Notes: generated by a model from the sequence alone, not told the origin. A stretch of 38,811 nucleotides of DNA from an uncultured Lachnospiraceae bacterium (GCA_947164865.1 CAMUYA010000029.1:1-38811), one strand, 5' to 3'. Shown: positions 1 to 7,814, numbered from the stretch's first letter. Numbers and translations are program-made.

Positions 1-87
1 TTTGCGGAGACAGATTTTGCGCCAGCGCGGAGACGTAGCGAATCCATACTTGAAACGCGAAGTCCGTCACTGAGTAAAAAAAGCTAG
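1..87 (+). other. Unassigned edge sequence with short open frames
   Basis: Two frames are open from the first base: one closes at a tag at 85-87 and one at a tga at 71-73. Either could be the tail of a gene lying outside the window, but neither short translation is one I recognise. The octamer GCGGAGAC occurs twice, at 4-11 and 27-34, so this may instead be part of an intergenic repeat. The rest of the gap, 88-126, is AT-rich and holds the cysS ribosome site. I see no T-box leader here. Confidence 0.3.
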
Positions 88-126
88 TACATTAACCTGT
101 AAAATAATCATGATAAGGAGCAGAAA

Positions 127-1536
127 ATGATTTTATATAATTCGCTTACTAAAAGGACAGAAGAATTCAAGGAGAATGTGCCGGGCAAGGTGGCGATGTA
201 CACCTGCGGCCCTACAGTATATCACTTCGCACATATAGGAAACCTTCGCACATACATAATGGAGGACGTGCTGGAGAAGCTTTTGAGATACAGCGGCTAT
301 GATGTAAAGCGCGTTATGAATATTACAGATGTAGGCCATCTTTCATCGGATGCTGATACAGGCGAGGACAAGATGCTTGCAGGAGCAAAGCGCGAGCACA
401 AGACGGTTATGGAGATCGCCAAGTATTATACCGAAGTATTCTTTTCAGACTGCGCCAAGCTCAACATCAAGACCCCCGATGTTGTTGAGCCTGCCACCAA
501 CTGCATACCCGAGTTTATCAAGATGATATCTTCACTTCTTGAAAAGGGATATGCATACAAAGCAGGTGATAACATCTACTTCGATACCTCGAAGCTCAGC
601 GAATACTATGTATTCGGCAATCAGAACGAAGATGATCTGAAGGTCGGAGTAAGAGAAGATGTTACCGAAGATACAAACAAGAGAAACAAGAATGATTTCG
701 TGCTCTGGTTTACAAAGTCTAAATTCGAGGATCAGGCCCTTAAATGGGATAGCCCCTGGGGCGTAGGATATCCCGGATGGCATATTGAGTGCTCCTGCAT
801 CAGCATGAAGCACCTCGGTGAATATATGGATATCCACTGCGGCGGAGTGGATAACATGTTCCCTCATCACACTAATGAAATTGCACAGAGCGAGAGCTAT
901 CTGGGTCATAAATGGTGCAATTACTGGTTCCATGTTCATCATCTCAATGATGAGACCGGAAAGATGAGTAAATCCAAGGGAGAATTCCTTACAGTTTCGC
1001 TTATCGAGAAAAAGGGATACGACCCTCTGGCTTACAGATTCTTTACTCTTCAGTCCCACTATCGTAAGCCGCTCACCTTCTCATACGAAGCACTCGATCA
1101 GGCATCTGCCACATTCAAAAAGCTTAAGAACAGGATCGCACAGATCCCGGCAGAGGGTGAAGTGGATGATGCGGTTGTAAAGCAGTGGCACGACAAATTT
1201 GCACAGACTGTGGGTAATGATGTTAATACTGCAATGGGTATCACTCTTTTGTATGATGCCATAAAGGAGGATATGAACGGCGCTACAAAGCGTGCCGTTA
1301 TCGATGACTTTGACAAAGTGCTCAGCCTTGACCTCCTGAAAACGGATTCCGGGCAGGGTGCCGGAAATGATGTTGATGACGAGCTTGCAGCCTTTGTTGA
1401 AGCCAAGATAGAAGAGAGAAGAGAAGCCAAAAAAGCAAAGGATTTTGCAAAGGCAGATGCTATCAGGAATGAACTTCTCGAAAAGGGCATCGTTATCGAG
1501 GACACCAGAGAAGGCGTAAAGTGGCATAAGGCTTAA
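127..1536 (+). CDS. cysS: Cysteinyl-tRNA synthetase
   Basis: This class Ia aminoacyl-tRNA synthetase charges tRNA-Cys with cysteine in the cytoplasm. The HIGH signature appears as HIGN at residues 36-39 and KMSKS at 279-283. The zinc ligands that let the enzyme reject serine are visible as C27, C222, H247 and E251, with the same spacing between the last three as in the E. coli enzyme. The length of 469 residues is normal for the family. The ATG follows an AAGGAG site at a good distance. The gene is followed 16 bp later by mrnC and then rlmB, an order also found in Bacillus, so the three are probably one operon. Nothing in the reading frame looks damaged. Confidence 0.97.
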   Translation: MILYNSLTKRTEEFKENVPGKVAMYTCGPTVYHFAHIGNLRTYIMEDVLEKLLRYSGYDVKRVMNITDVGHLSSDADTGEDKMLAGAKREHKTVMEIAKYYTEVFFSDCAKLNIKTPDVVEPATNCIPEFIKMISSLLEKGYAYKAGDNIYFDTSKLSEYYVFGNQNEDDLKVGVREDVTEDTNKRNKNDFVLWFTKSKFEDQALKWDSPWGVGYPGWHIECSCISMKHLGEYMDIHCGGVDNMFPHHTNEIAQSESYLGHKWCNYWFHVHHLNDETGKMSKSKGEFLTVSLIEKKGYDPLAYRFFTLQSHYRKPLTFSYEALDQASATFKKLKNRIAQIPAEGEVDDAVVKQWHDKFAQTVGNDVNTAMGITLLYDAIKEDMNGATKRAVIDDFDKVLSLDLLKTDSGQGAGNDVDDELAAFVEAKIEERREAKKAKDFAKADAIRNELLEKGIVIEDTREGVKWHKA

Positions 1537-1552
1537 GCGAAGGAATTCAGAT

Positions 1553-2014
1553 TTGAACGAAGAAAAACTTAATCTTCTTGATGAGATAAAAAAAGAATTT
1601 GCCTGCGGAGAAAAGGATGTAAATGCCTATTCTCCGCTTGCGCTTGCTTACATAGGCGATGATGTCTATGACGTTGTGATAAGGACTCTCGTTGTGGAAA
1701 AAGCAAACAGGCCGGCTCATGAGCTTCACAGGGAAGCAGTAAAGTATGTGAAGGCATCGGCACAGGCTGCCATTATGGACAGGCTGCTTGAGGATGAGAA
1801 AAGCGGAGAATGCTTTCTTACACAGGAAGAAACAGATATATATAAGCGGGGCAGAAATGCCAAATCATACACCATGGCAAAGAATGCAAGCATGACGGAT
1901 TACCGGAAGGCTACAGGCTTTGAGGCGATGATAGGATATCTGTATCTGTCGGGGAGGCAGAGCAGAGTGATCGAGATAATTAAGCACGCAATAAGCGATC
2001 GGTATGAAAAATAA
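1553..2014 (+). CDS. mrnC: Mini-ribonuclease 3
   Basis: Mini-III is a small dimeric RNase III-type enzyme without a double-stranded RNA-binding domain; in Bacillus it matures the ends of 23S rRNA. The signature LAYIGDDVYD lies near residues 31-40, and D36 matches the catalytic aspartate of the family. The C-terminal part with RGRNAK and the alanine and tyrosine-rich helix is also typical. At 153 residues it is slightly longer than usual because of an N-terminal extension of about a dozen residues. I accept the TTG start because AAGGAA lies 7 bases upstream and no better ATG is present. Its place directly behind cysS is conserved in Firmicutes. Confidence 0.92.
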   Translation: MNEEKLNLLDEIKKEFACGEKDVNAYSPLALAYIGDDVYDVVIRTLVVEKANRPAHELHREAVKYVKASAQAAIMDRLLEDEKSGECFLTQEETDIYKRGRNAKSYTMAKNASMTDYRKATGFEAMIGYLYLSGRQSRVIEIIKHAISDRYEK

Positions 2015-2015
2015 G

Positions 2016-2046
2016 ATCATAAAATCATAAAATCATAAAATCATAG
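2016..2046 (+). repeat. Tandem repeat of ATCATAAA
   Basis: Three full copies and a partial fourth copy of the 8-bp unit ATCATAAA run without interruption just after the mrnC stop codon. Degenerate copies of ATCATA continue to about 2070. The array fills the spacer before rlmB. It has no unique spacers, so it is a simple sequence repeat and not a CRISPR. Confidence 0.85.
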
Positions 2047-2115
2047 AATAATAAAAATCATAGGATCATAAGTATTTTTAAAAGTAAATAAAAGCATTTT
2101 TAACAAGGGATTATT

Positions 2116-2856
2116 ATGGGATACAGAGAGTTTACCATAGAAGGCCGTAATGCGGTCACAGAAGCGCTCAGAAGCGGAAAGCCTATAGACAAGCTGTTTA
2201 TACTGGACGGATGCCAGGATGGGCCTATACAGACCATTAAAAGGGAAGCAAAAAAGAGTGATACCATCATCAAATTTGTGACAAAAGAAGTGTTGGACCA
2301 CATGTCGGAGACCGGAAAACATCAGGGAGTTATAGCTCAGGCTGCGGCTTATGAGTATGCACAGGTATCGGATATACTTGAAAATGCGAGAAAGAAAAAC
2401 GAGCCGCCTTTTATCTTCCTGCTTGATAATATCGAGGATCCGCACAACCTGGGTGCTATCATACGAACAGCCAATCTGGCGGGCGCTCACGGAGTCATAA
2501 TACCCAAAAACCGCGCGGCAGGTCTTACGGCAGTGGTGGCAAGGACAAGCGCGGGAGCGCTAAATTATACCCCCGTTGCAAAGGTGACAAACATTTCCAA
2601 AACCATAGAAGAACTTAAAAAAGAGGGAATGTGGTTTGTCTGCGCCGATATGGACGGAACCACAATGTATGATCTTGATCTCAAGGGCCCCATAGGTCTG
2701 GTGATCGGAAACGAGGGAGAAGGCGTATCGCGCCTTGTAAGGGAAAAGTGTGATTTTATTGCATCGATCCCGATGAAAGGGAATATCGATTCGCTGAACG
2801 CATCGGTTGCCGCAGGAGTGTTGGCATACGAGATAGTAAGACAGCGATTATCCTAG
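2116..2856 (+). CDS. rlmB: 23S rRNA (guanosine-2'-O-)-methyltransferase, RlmB/TrmH family
   Basis: This SPOUT-class enzyme transfers a methyl group from SAM to a ribose 2'-hydroxyl; RlmB acts on a guanosine in the peptidyl-transferase loop of 23S rRNA. An N-terminal L30e-like substrate-binding region covers about residues 1-75. The three SPOUT motifs follow: NLGAIIRTA from residue 111, IGNEGEGVS near 197-205, and SLNASVAAG from 226, which together form the knotted SAM pocket. The length of 246 residues is normal. A CAAGGGA ribosome site precedes the ATG. It sits third in the cysS-mrnC-rlmB group. The exact target base in this organism is inferred from family membership. Confidence 0.92.
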   Translation: MGYREFTIEGRNAVTEALRSGKPIDKLFILDGCQDGPIQTIKREAKKSDTIIKFVTKEVLDHMSETGKHQGVIAQAAAYEYAQVSDILENARKKNEPPFIFLLDNIEDPHNLGAIIRTANLAGAHGVIIPKNRAAGLTAVVARTSAGALNYTPVAKVTNISKTIEELKKEGMWFVCADMDGTTMYDLDLKGPIGLVIGNEGEGVSRLVREKCDFIASIPMKGNIDSLNASVAAGVLAYEIVRQRLS

Positions 2857-2934
2857 TGCACTTATCACGTTTTTACGGCTGACACAGGGTGGCATTTATC
2901 GTAAGTGTATTTGCTCAATTATTGCGGAAAATAA

Positions 2935-3561
2935 ATGACAACAGAAGAAAAATATACCGAATACCAAAAATACTCCGATGAGGAGCTTATAGAGAAGTAC
3001 AGAGCCGGAGATAAGGGAATAATGGACTATCTGATGGTGAAGTACAAGAATCTTGTGCTCGGAAAAACAAGATCCCTTTTTATTCTGGGCGGAGAGACGG
3101 AGGATCTTATTCAGGAAGGAATGATCGGGCTTTTTCAGGCTGTGAACGATTATGATTTCGGAAGGGATGCGAGCTTTTATACATTTGCCGATCTGTGCGT
3201 CACGAGAAAGGTATACAGTGCCGTAAAAGCATCGAATGAAAAGAAGCATTCGTTTCTGAACAATTATATTTCGATATTCGAAAACCAGTCCGAGAATGAG
3301 AATAATGCAGTAAGGCTTATTGAACAGCTCCCCGGAAATGAGGATCAGAATCCCGAAAAAAGAGCTCTCACAAATGAACTCAGAGAGGCGCTTGAAAAGG
3401 CGTTTCACGAGGATCTTACCGAGATGGAAAGGGAATGCTTTGGTCTGTATCTTACCGGAATGAAGAGCGGCGAAGCAGCCAGGATAATGGGAATGAGCGC
3501 AAAGGAGACGGATAACGCCATCCAGCGTGCGAAAAAGAAGTTAAAGAAGATCAGATTCTGA
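2935..3561 (+). CDS. sigH: SigH-type RNA polymerase sigma factor
   Basis: This is a sigma-70 family factor with region 2 at about residues 20-100 (DLIQEGMIGLFQAV is the core-binding helix) and region 4 at about 145-208, where the SGEAARIMGM helix-turn-helix would read the -35 element. Length (208) and position after rlmB match Bacillus sigH, which directs the transition to sporulation and competence. The NYN-domain gene yacP (rae1) that separates rlmB from sigH in Bacillus is absent; only 78 bp remain. Region 1.1 and most of region 3 are lacking, as in this family. Many Lachnospiraceae keep sigH without being known to sporulate, so its regulon here is open. Confidence 0.87.
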   Translation: MTTEEKYTEYQKYSDEELIEKYRAGDKGIMDYLMVKYKNLVLGKTRSLFILGGETEDLIQEGMIGLFQAVNDYDFGRDASFYTFADLCVTRKVYSAVKASNEKKHSFLNNYISIFENQSENENNAVRLIEQLPGNEDQNPEKRALTNELREALEKAFHEDLTEMERECFGLYLTGMKSGEAARIMGMSAKETDNAIQRAKKKLKKIRF

Positions 3562-3630
3562 CAGGATCTGACACTCGAATAATTATCCATAGATATTCTA
3601 AAAAGATTATCGAGAAAAACGGAGAAAGGC

Positions 3631-4296
3631 ATGAGGATACTTATAGCGGAGGACGAGGTGGCAACAGCTAAAGCCCTTAAGGTTCTGCTGGAAAAAGCCA
3701 AATACTCGGTTGACATCGTACATAACGGACAGGATGCATGGGACTACATTTCGGCGGGATCTTACGAGGTGATAGTCCTTGATATTATGATGCCAAAAAT
3801 GAGCGGCCTTGAAGTGCTCTCCCTTATCAGGAAGAACAATATCAAGACTCCGGTGCTGCTCCTTACCGCAAAGGCGGAGATAGAGGATCGTGTCACAGGT
3901 CTTGAGGCGGGAGCGGACGATTATCTGCCAAAACCTTTTGCAACTGAAGAACTGATAGCCAGGATCAAAGCTCTGGGCAGACGGAGCGAGAATTATGCCG
4001 ATTCGTCAAAAGAAGCAGGAAATCTTATCCTGGACGGAAATAAATACGAGATGAGAGTGGGAGATAAATCGGTAAGCCTTACAAATAAGGAATACCAGCT
4101 CATGGAACTTTTTGTGCTTCATCCGGGATATGTATTCTCAACCGAACACCTGATGGAAAAGATATGGGGCACCGACACGGATTCGGACATCGATGTAGTG
4201 TGGACTCATATAGGATTTGTGCGAAAGAAACTGCGCAGTATAGGAGCTGATGTGGAGATCAAAACCATCCGCGGTGCGGGATATTCGCTGGGGTAA
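3631..4296 (+). CDS. OmpR/PhoB-family response regulator
   Basis: A receiver domain covers residues 1-115, with acidic residues E7, D8 and E9, phospho-acceptor D51 in LDIMMP, T79 and K101. A C-terminal winged-helix DNA-binding domain covers about 128-221 and ends in the usual TIRGAGYSL. The protein should be phosphorylated by the histidine kinase encoded five bases downstream and then bind promoter DNA. The ATG is preceded by GGAGAAAGG. I cannot name the regulated genes; no obvious target such as a transporter lies next to it. Confidence 0.93.
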   Translation: MRILIAEDEVATAKALKVLLEKAKYSVDIVHNGQDAWDYISAGSYEVIVLDIMMPKMSGLEVLSLIRKNNIKTPVLLLTAKAEIEDRVTGLEAGADDYLPKPFATEELIARIKALGRRSENYADSSKEAGNLILDGNKYEMRVGDKSVSLTNKEYQLMELFVLHPGYVFSTEHLMEKIWGTDTDSDIDVVWTHIGFVRKKLRSIGADVEIKTIRGAGYSLG

Positions 4297-4301
4297 AAAG
4301 T

Positions 4302-5630
4302 ATGATCAAAAAGATGAGACAACGGGTGATCATCGCAGCAATGCTTGCTTTTTCAGCGGTGATAGTGATGATCGCGGTGCTGGTAAACATCGCCAGCTAC
4401 ATAGTTCTTACTCAAAATGCGGACAGAACGGTTTCGGCCATAAGAGTTTTCGAGGAAAGACCGGATGGGGAAGCCATGCCTTCAGAAGGCATGCCTCAAG
4501 ACGGCACCTCGCCCGATGTAAAGCCGGGAGGGCCGGGTGAAGGAATGCCGGGAGGTCCGGGCGGAGCTTTTCGTGACGAGGGAAATGGCCCTATGAAGCC
4601 CTTTGACGGCCTCAAGGATGAGGAAGCCAATTATATGACAAGATTCTTTGTTGTAAGGGTTTCATCCGACGGAAGCGTGGTAGAAACATCCAGAGATTAC
4701 ATCGCATCGGTGGATGAGGGCAAAGCAGCGGAATTTGCCGATCTTGCGATGAAGCGCAGATCCGACCGCGGATATATCAGAGAATACAGATTCCATAAGA
4801 AACAGACATCCGACGGACAGACTGTGATCATATTCCTGAATGCATCGAGGGAAAAACTCTATATGAGGACTCTTCTTATCCTCACCTTAGCGGTATCGTT
4901 TTTAAGCCTTGTGATAGTTTTTATCCTTGTGACCATATTATCGGGGAGGGCTATCAGGCCAATAGCAAGCAATATAAAGCAACAAAAGCAGTTTATCACC
5001 GATGCCAGTCACGAGCTGAAAACGCCTCTTACATCCATCTCGACCAGCCTTGATGTCTTATCGATGGAACATGGGGAAGATGAGTGGATCGACAATATCA
5101 GGAAACAGACGGGCAGAATGTCCAAGCTTGTGAGCGAACTTGTGACTCTTTCCAGGCTCGATGAGGATCAGCCGATTCCCGATAAGGAGCAGTTTTCACT
5201 CAGCAATGCCGCATGGGAGATTGCCGAAGTATATAAACCTCAGGCAAAGGCAAAGGAAAAGACTTTTGATACCGAGATAGCGGATGATATACTGCTTACA
5301 GGGGATAAAGCCGCTATACAGCAGATGCTGTCGGTGCTGCTCGATAATGCCATCCGGTATTCCGATGAAAAGGGAACTATAAGGTTCGCCATCGATAAAA
5401 AGAAAAACAGGGCACGCATAGAGGTGTTTAACACCTGCTTTTACGAAATCCCGCCGGATACTGACAGACTGTTTGACAGATTCTACCGCCCGGATTCATC
5501 CAGAAGCACCGAGACGGGCGGAACGGGAGTGGGGCTTGCAATAGCAAAGGCTGTGGCTCTGTCTCACGGCGGAAGCATAGAGGCAAAGTGCCCCGACGGA
5601 AAGAGCATGACCATAACAATACTGTTATAA
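4302..5630 (+). CDS. Membrane sensor histidine kinase
   Basis: Two membrane segments, at about residues 9-30 and 190-212, flank an outside domain of roughly 155 residues. The first part of that domain, about 50-105, is low in complexity and rich in Met, Pro and Gly, with near-repeats such as GMPQDG and GMPGGPGG. Inside the cell the HisKA helix carries the phosphorylated H237 in SHELKTP. The ATPase domain shows the N box with N349 and the GGTGVGLA loop from 406. There is little room for a full HAMP domain between membrane segment 2 and HisKA. It forms an operon with the response regulator just upstream, and a terminator follows. The signal sensed is unknown. Confidence 0.92.
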   Translation: MIKKMRQRVIIAAMLAFSAVIVMIAVLVNIASYIVLTQNADRTVSAIRVFEERPDGEAMPSEGMPQDGTSPDVKPGGPGEGMPGGPGGAFRDEGNGPMKPFDGLKDEEANYMTRFFVVRVSSDGSVVETSRDYIASVDEGKAAEFADLAMKRRSDRGYIREYRFHKKQTSDGQTVIIFLNASREKLYMRTLLILTLAVSFLSLVIVFILVTILSGRAIRPIASNIKQQKQFITDASHELKTPLTSISTSLDVLSMEHGEDEWIDNIRKQTGRMSKLVSELVTLSRLDEDQPIPDKEQFSLSNAAWEIAEVYKPQAKAKEKTFDTEIADDILLTGDKAAIQQMLSVLLDNAIRYSDEKGTIRFAIDKKKNRARIEVFNTCFYEIPPDTDRLFDRFYRPDSSRSTETGGTGVGLAIAKAVALSHGGSIEAKCPDGKSMTITILL

Positions 5631-5663
5631 ATCAAAAACAATCCTTGGAACAGTTATGATGAT

Positions 5664-5689
5664 AGGCAGGTGATGAGCCTGCCTTTTTG
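5664..5689 (+). terminator. Rho-independent terminator of the two-component operon
   Basis: A 7-bp perfect stem, AGGCAGG with CCTGCCT, closes a 7-base loop and runs straight into TTTTT. It lies 34 bp after the kinase stop codon. Confidence 0.85.
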
Positions 5690-5722
5690 CATGCAAAAAG
5701 AAGATTTCCCCACGATTACCCA

Positions 5723-5753
5723 CAAAAAATAACCCTTGAATAAATCAAGGGTT
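5723..5753 (-). terminator. Terminator of the tRNA-Thr gene
   Basis: On the - strand, 9-bp arms at 5745-5753 and 5731-5739 form a hairpin with a 5-base loop. It is followed by a T-rich run on that strand. It begins 7 bp past the tRNA 3' end. Confidence 0.85.
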
Positions 5754-5760
5754 TAGGAAA

Positions 5761-5833
5761 AGCTGATGACGGGAATCGGACCCGTGACCTCCGCCTTACC
5801 AAGGCGACGCTCTACCGACTGAGCCACATCAGC
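5761..5833 (-). tRNA. tRNA-Thr (anticodon GGT)
   Basis: The reverse complement folds into a complete 73-base cloverleaf: acceptor GCTGATG with CATCAGC, D-arm GCTC with GAGC around a loop holding GG, and anticodon stem TCGCC with GGCGG around loop TTGGTAA. The anticodon GGT reads ACC and ACT threonine codons. The variable loop is AGGTC and the T-stem is ACGGG with CCCGT. No CCA is encoded, so it must be added after transcription. The T-loop reads TCCGATT, with C at position 55 in place of the nearly universal T that becomes pseudouridine. It is a single gene with its own promoter and terminator. Confidence 0.96.
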
Positions 5834-5860
5834 CTGCGCTGAAAACAGCGACCGACGATT

Positions 5861-5889
5861 ATATTAGCAAATTGTTGAAGTAATGTCAA
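5861..5889 (-). promoter_or_regulatory. Promoter of tRNA-Thr
   Basis: On the - strand a perfect -35 box TTGACA (5884-5889) is separated by 17 bases from TAATAT (5861-5866). The tRNA 5' end lies 27 bases further on. A small hairpin, CGCTG with CAGCG, lies in the short leader at about 5837-5850. Confidence 0.8.
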
Positions 5890-5955
5890 GGATTATTTGC
5901 AGATTAAATTATCTGAAAATTCACACAAAAAAGAGGTAAAAAAGGGGCAAAATGC

Positions 5956-5984
5956 TTTTCAAAACCGCAATTTAATGATATTAT
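5956..5984 (+). promoter_or_regulatory. Probable promoter of the lspA-like gene
   Basis: TTTTCA (5956-5961) and TATTAT (5979-5984) are 17 bases apart. Transcription would begin near 5991, which leaves too short a leader for the ATG at 5998 and favours the ATG at 6019. Confidence 0.4.
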
Positions 5985-6018
5985 ACTGTAAAGAAGTATG
6001 AAAAGGGGTATACTGGAA

Positions 6019-6516
6019 ATGAAGAAAGGTTTATCCGTTGCAGGTATGATTCTTCCTTTTGCGGGAGCACTTGGGATCGCGGCGACAGATCTCTATTTTA
6101 AGAATAAGATCGACAAGGATTTTGACGGATCCGGCGATAAAGAGGTCAAAAAGGGTATTTTCCTTATAAGGCGCCATCACAACAGGGGAGCGATGTTCAA
6201 TCTGGCTCAGAAGTATCCGCAGGAAGTGACCGGAGTTTCGGTATTTTCGACAGTTATCAATTTTCTTGCCCTTGCAACCATCGCCCCTAAAAGGGGACGT
6301 GTGCTCGAGAAAGCAGGATTCTCGTTTATGCTCGGCGGAGCCATCAGCAACACTTATGACCGCGTTAAGAAAAAGTACGTAATGGATTATGTCAGCCTTG
6401 ATGTCAAGCCGGAGAAGATAAGAAATATAGTATTCAATATTTCGGATGTTTCACTTCTTTTAGGAGTTATCTTAGTATTTATATCTAATCTTACAGCGAA
6501 AGACAGAACGCTGTAA
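6019..6516 (+). CDS. Signal peptidase II-like membrane protease (LspA family)
   Basis: LspA removes the signal peptide from lipoproteins at the cell membrane. Family motifs are present in order: HHNRGAMFNL, then GGAISNTYDR, VMDYVSLD and FNISDVSLL. The aspartates in TYDR and ISDV match the catalytic pair. About four membrane segments can be seen. The protein is shorter in the middle than the usual 150-170 residue enzyme layout suggests, and the GN of the second motif reads SN, so it is a divergent member. I prefer ATG 6019 (165 residues) over ATG 5998 because AAGGGG lies 10 bases upstream and the promoter is too close to 5998. The next gene follows after 16 bp. Confidence 0.75.
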   Translation: MKKGLSVAGMILPFAGALGIAATDLYFKNKIDKDFDGSGDKEVKKGIFLIRRHHNRGAMFNLAQKYPQEVTGVSVFSTVINFLALATIAPKRGRVLEKAGFSFMLGGAISNTYDRVKKKYVMDYVSLDVKPEKIRNIVFNISDVSLLLGVILVFISNLTAKDRTL

Positions 6517-6532
6517 GCGGAAAGGAGACATT

Positions 6533-7759
6533 ATGCTGCTTACATTAATACCGTTGTTTGACGAGAAGCTGGCAGTCAGTGCGTATTCTGTTTTTACGCA
6601 AAAGGATAATATGTTTCTTAATCCCTTAAGCCAGGTAACCGGGATCTATGACGGTGCCACTTATGTGCAGGGGATCGAGGCGGTTAACAGCATGGGTATC
6701 GAGACACTTTCGGGAAATAAGGAAGTGTTCGTACCCGTAACCAATGTATCAATATTCTCAAATATCGAGGAACAGTGCGAGGTCGCTCATGTGAAGGTTG
6801 CACTTCTTATCGACCGCACATTCCCGCCGGTAGAGAATTATGTGAAAAGGCTCAAGGAACTGAAGGCCGCAGGTTTTAAGATCGCCATCCGCAAGATCGC
6901 GGTTTCGGAATTCCAGGTATATGCCCCCATCCTCGAGCTTGTCGATTATGTTTTCCTCAACAACAAGAAGATCGCCATCGACAAGGCAAAGATCTATTTT
7001 GAAAAGCTTTATCCCAATGTTAAGCTGATAGCCGGAAACATCGATACGATGGATACATTCGAATCCCTCAAGACCACCGGCGGGTATCAGTTCTATGAAG
7101 GAGAGTTTTACCGCATCCCTGTCACAAAGGGAAGCAAGGATATCAGCCCGGCAAAGGTTACACAGCTCGAGCTGTTAAAGATCGTTAACAATCCCGATTT
7201 TGAGATCAATGATGCGGCAGATATCATAGGACGCGATACGGCACTTACGCTTTCACTCCTGCAGATGGTAAACCGTGTTGTAAAGACGGCCGAGATCACC
7301 ACCATCCGTCATGCAGCGGCCATGCTGGGACAGAAGGAACTGAAAAGATGGATCAACACCGCAGTTGTCAATCAGATCAGCTCCGATCAGCCTAATGAGC
7401 TTACAAGGCTTACCCTTCTTCGTGCCAGATTTGCCGAAAATCTTGCAGGCCTTTTCGAGCTGAAGATGCAGAGCGAGGAGCTTTTCCTCATGGGGCTTTT
7501 CTCAGTGCTCGATATAATCCTCGACAAGCCGATCGATGAAGCACTCGAGATGATCCAGGTATCCAAGGATATTAAAGCCGCTTTGATCAAAAGAGAAGGC
7601 AAGCTCGCTCCCGTTCTGGAGTATATACTTGCGTATGAAACAGCGGATTGGAGCGAGGTCTCAAGGATCATGGTGCTTAGAAATATAGACACCAACAAAG
7701 TATATCAGGCTTATCTTGATACACTTAGCTGGTACAGATCCACGATCAGAGGTGTCTAG
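6533..7759 (+). CDS. HDOD-domain protein with a degenerate EAL domain
   Basis: The N-terminal part, about residues 1-195, follows the pattern of the EAL domain of YuxH-type proteins, but the EAL signature itself is missing. The usual metal-binding DDF after the IA strand is replaced by RKI (IAIRKIAV near 120-127), so it should not cleave cyclic di-GMP. The HDOD domain starts near 208 (LELLKIVNNPDFEINDAAD) and covers the rest of the protein; it is related to HD phosphohydrolases but normally lacks metal ligands. Such proteins are thought to act as signalling scaffolds. AAGGAG precedes the ATG. It is probably transcribed with the LspA-like gene and ends at a strong terminator. Confidence 0.82.
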   Translation: MLLTLIPLFDEKLAVSAYSVFTQKDNMFLNPLSQVTGIYDGATYVQGIEAVNSMGIETLSGNKEVFVPVTNVSIFSNIEEQCEVAHVKVALLIDRTFPPVENYVKRLKELKAAGFKIAIRKIAVSEFQVYAPILELVDYVFLNNKKIAIDKAKIYFEKLYPNVKLIAGNIDTMDTFESLKTTGGYQFYEGEFYRIPVTKGSKDISPAKVTQLELLKIVNNPDFEINDAADIIGRDTALTLSLLQMVNRVVKTAEITTIRHAAAMLGQKELKRWINTAVVNQISSDQPNELTRLTLLRARFAENLAGLFELKMQSEELFLMGLFSVLDIILDKPIDEALEMIQVSKDIKAALIKREGKLAPVLEYILAYETADWSEVSRIMVLRNIDTNKVYQAYLDTLSWYRSTIRGV

Positions 7760-7775
7760 GGTGTAATAAGAATCG

Positions 7776-7814
7776 ATGCGGGCATTCCGATCGGAATGTC
7801 CGCATAATTTTTTT
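7776..7814 (+). terminator. Strong Rho-independent terminator
   Basis: Two 13-base arms, at 7776-7788 and 7793-7805, pair around the loop GATC with one G-T pair, and then run into AATTTTTTT. It closes the LspA-HDOD unit. Confidence 0.92.

Noticed and set aside
88..126. T-box riboswitch upstream of cysS
   Set aside because: The visible leader is too short and contains neither a T-box sequence nor a terminator hairpin.
532..1059. Long antisense frame opposite cysS (175 codons)
   Set aside because: It lies wholly inside a conserved gene and its translation has no family features; it is a by-product of codon use.
2015..2070. CRISPR array
   Set aside because: The units are 8 bp and directly adjacent, with no spacers and no cas genes nearby.
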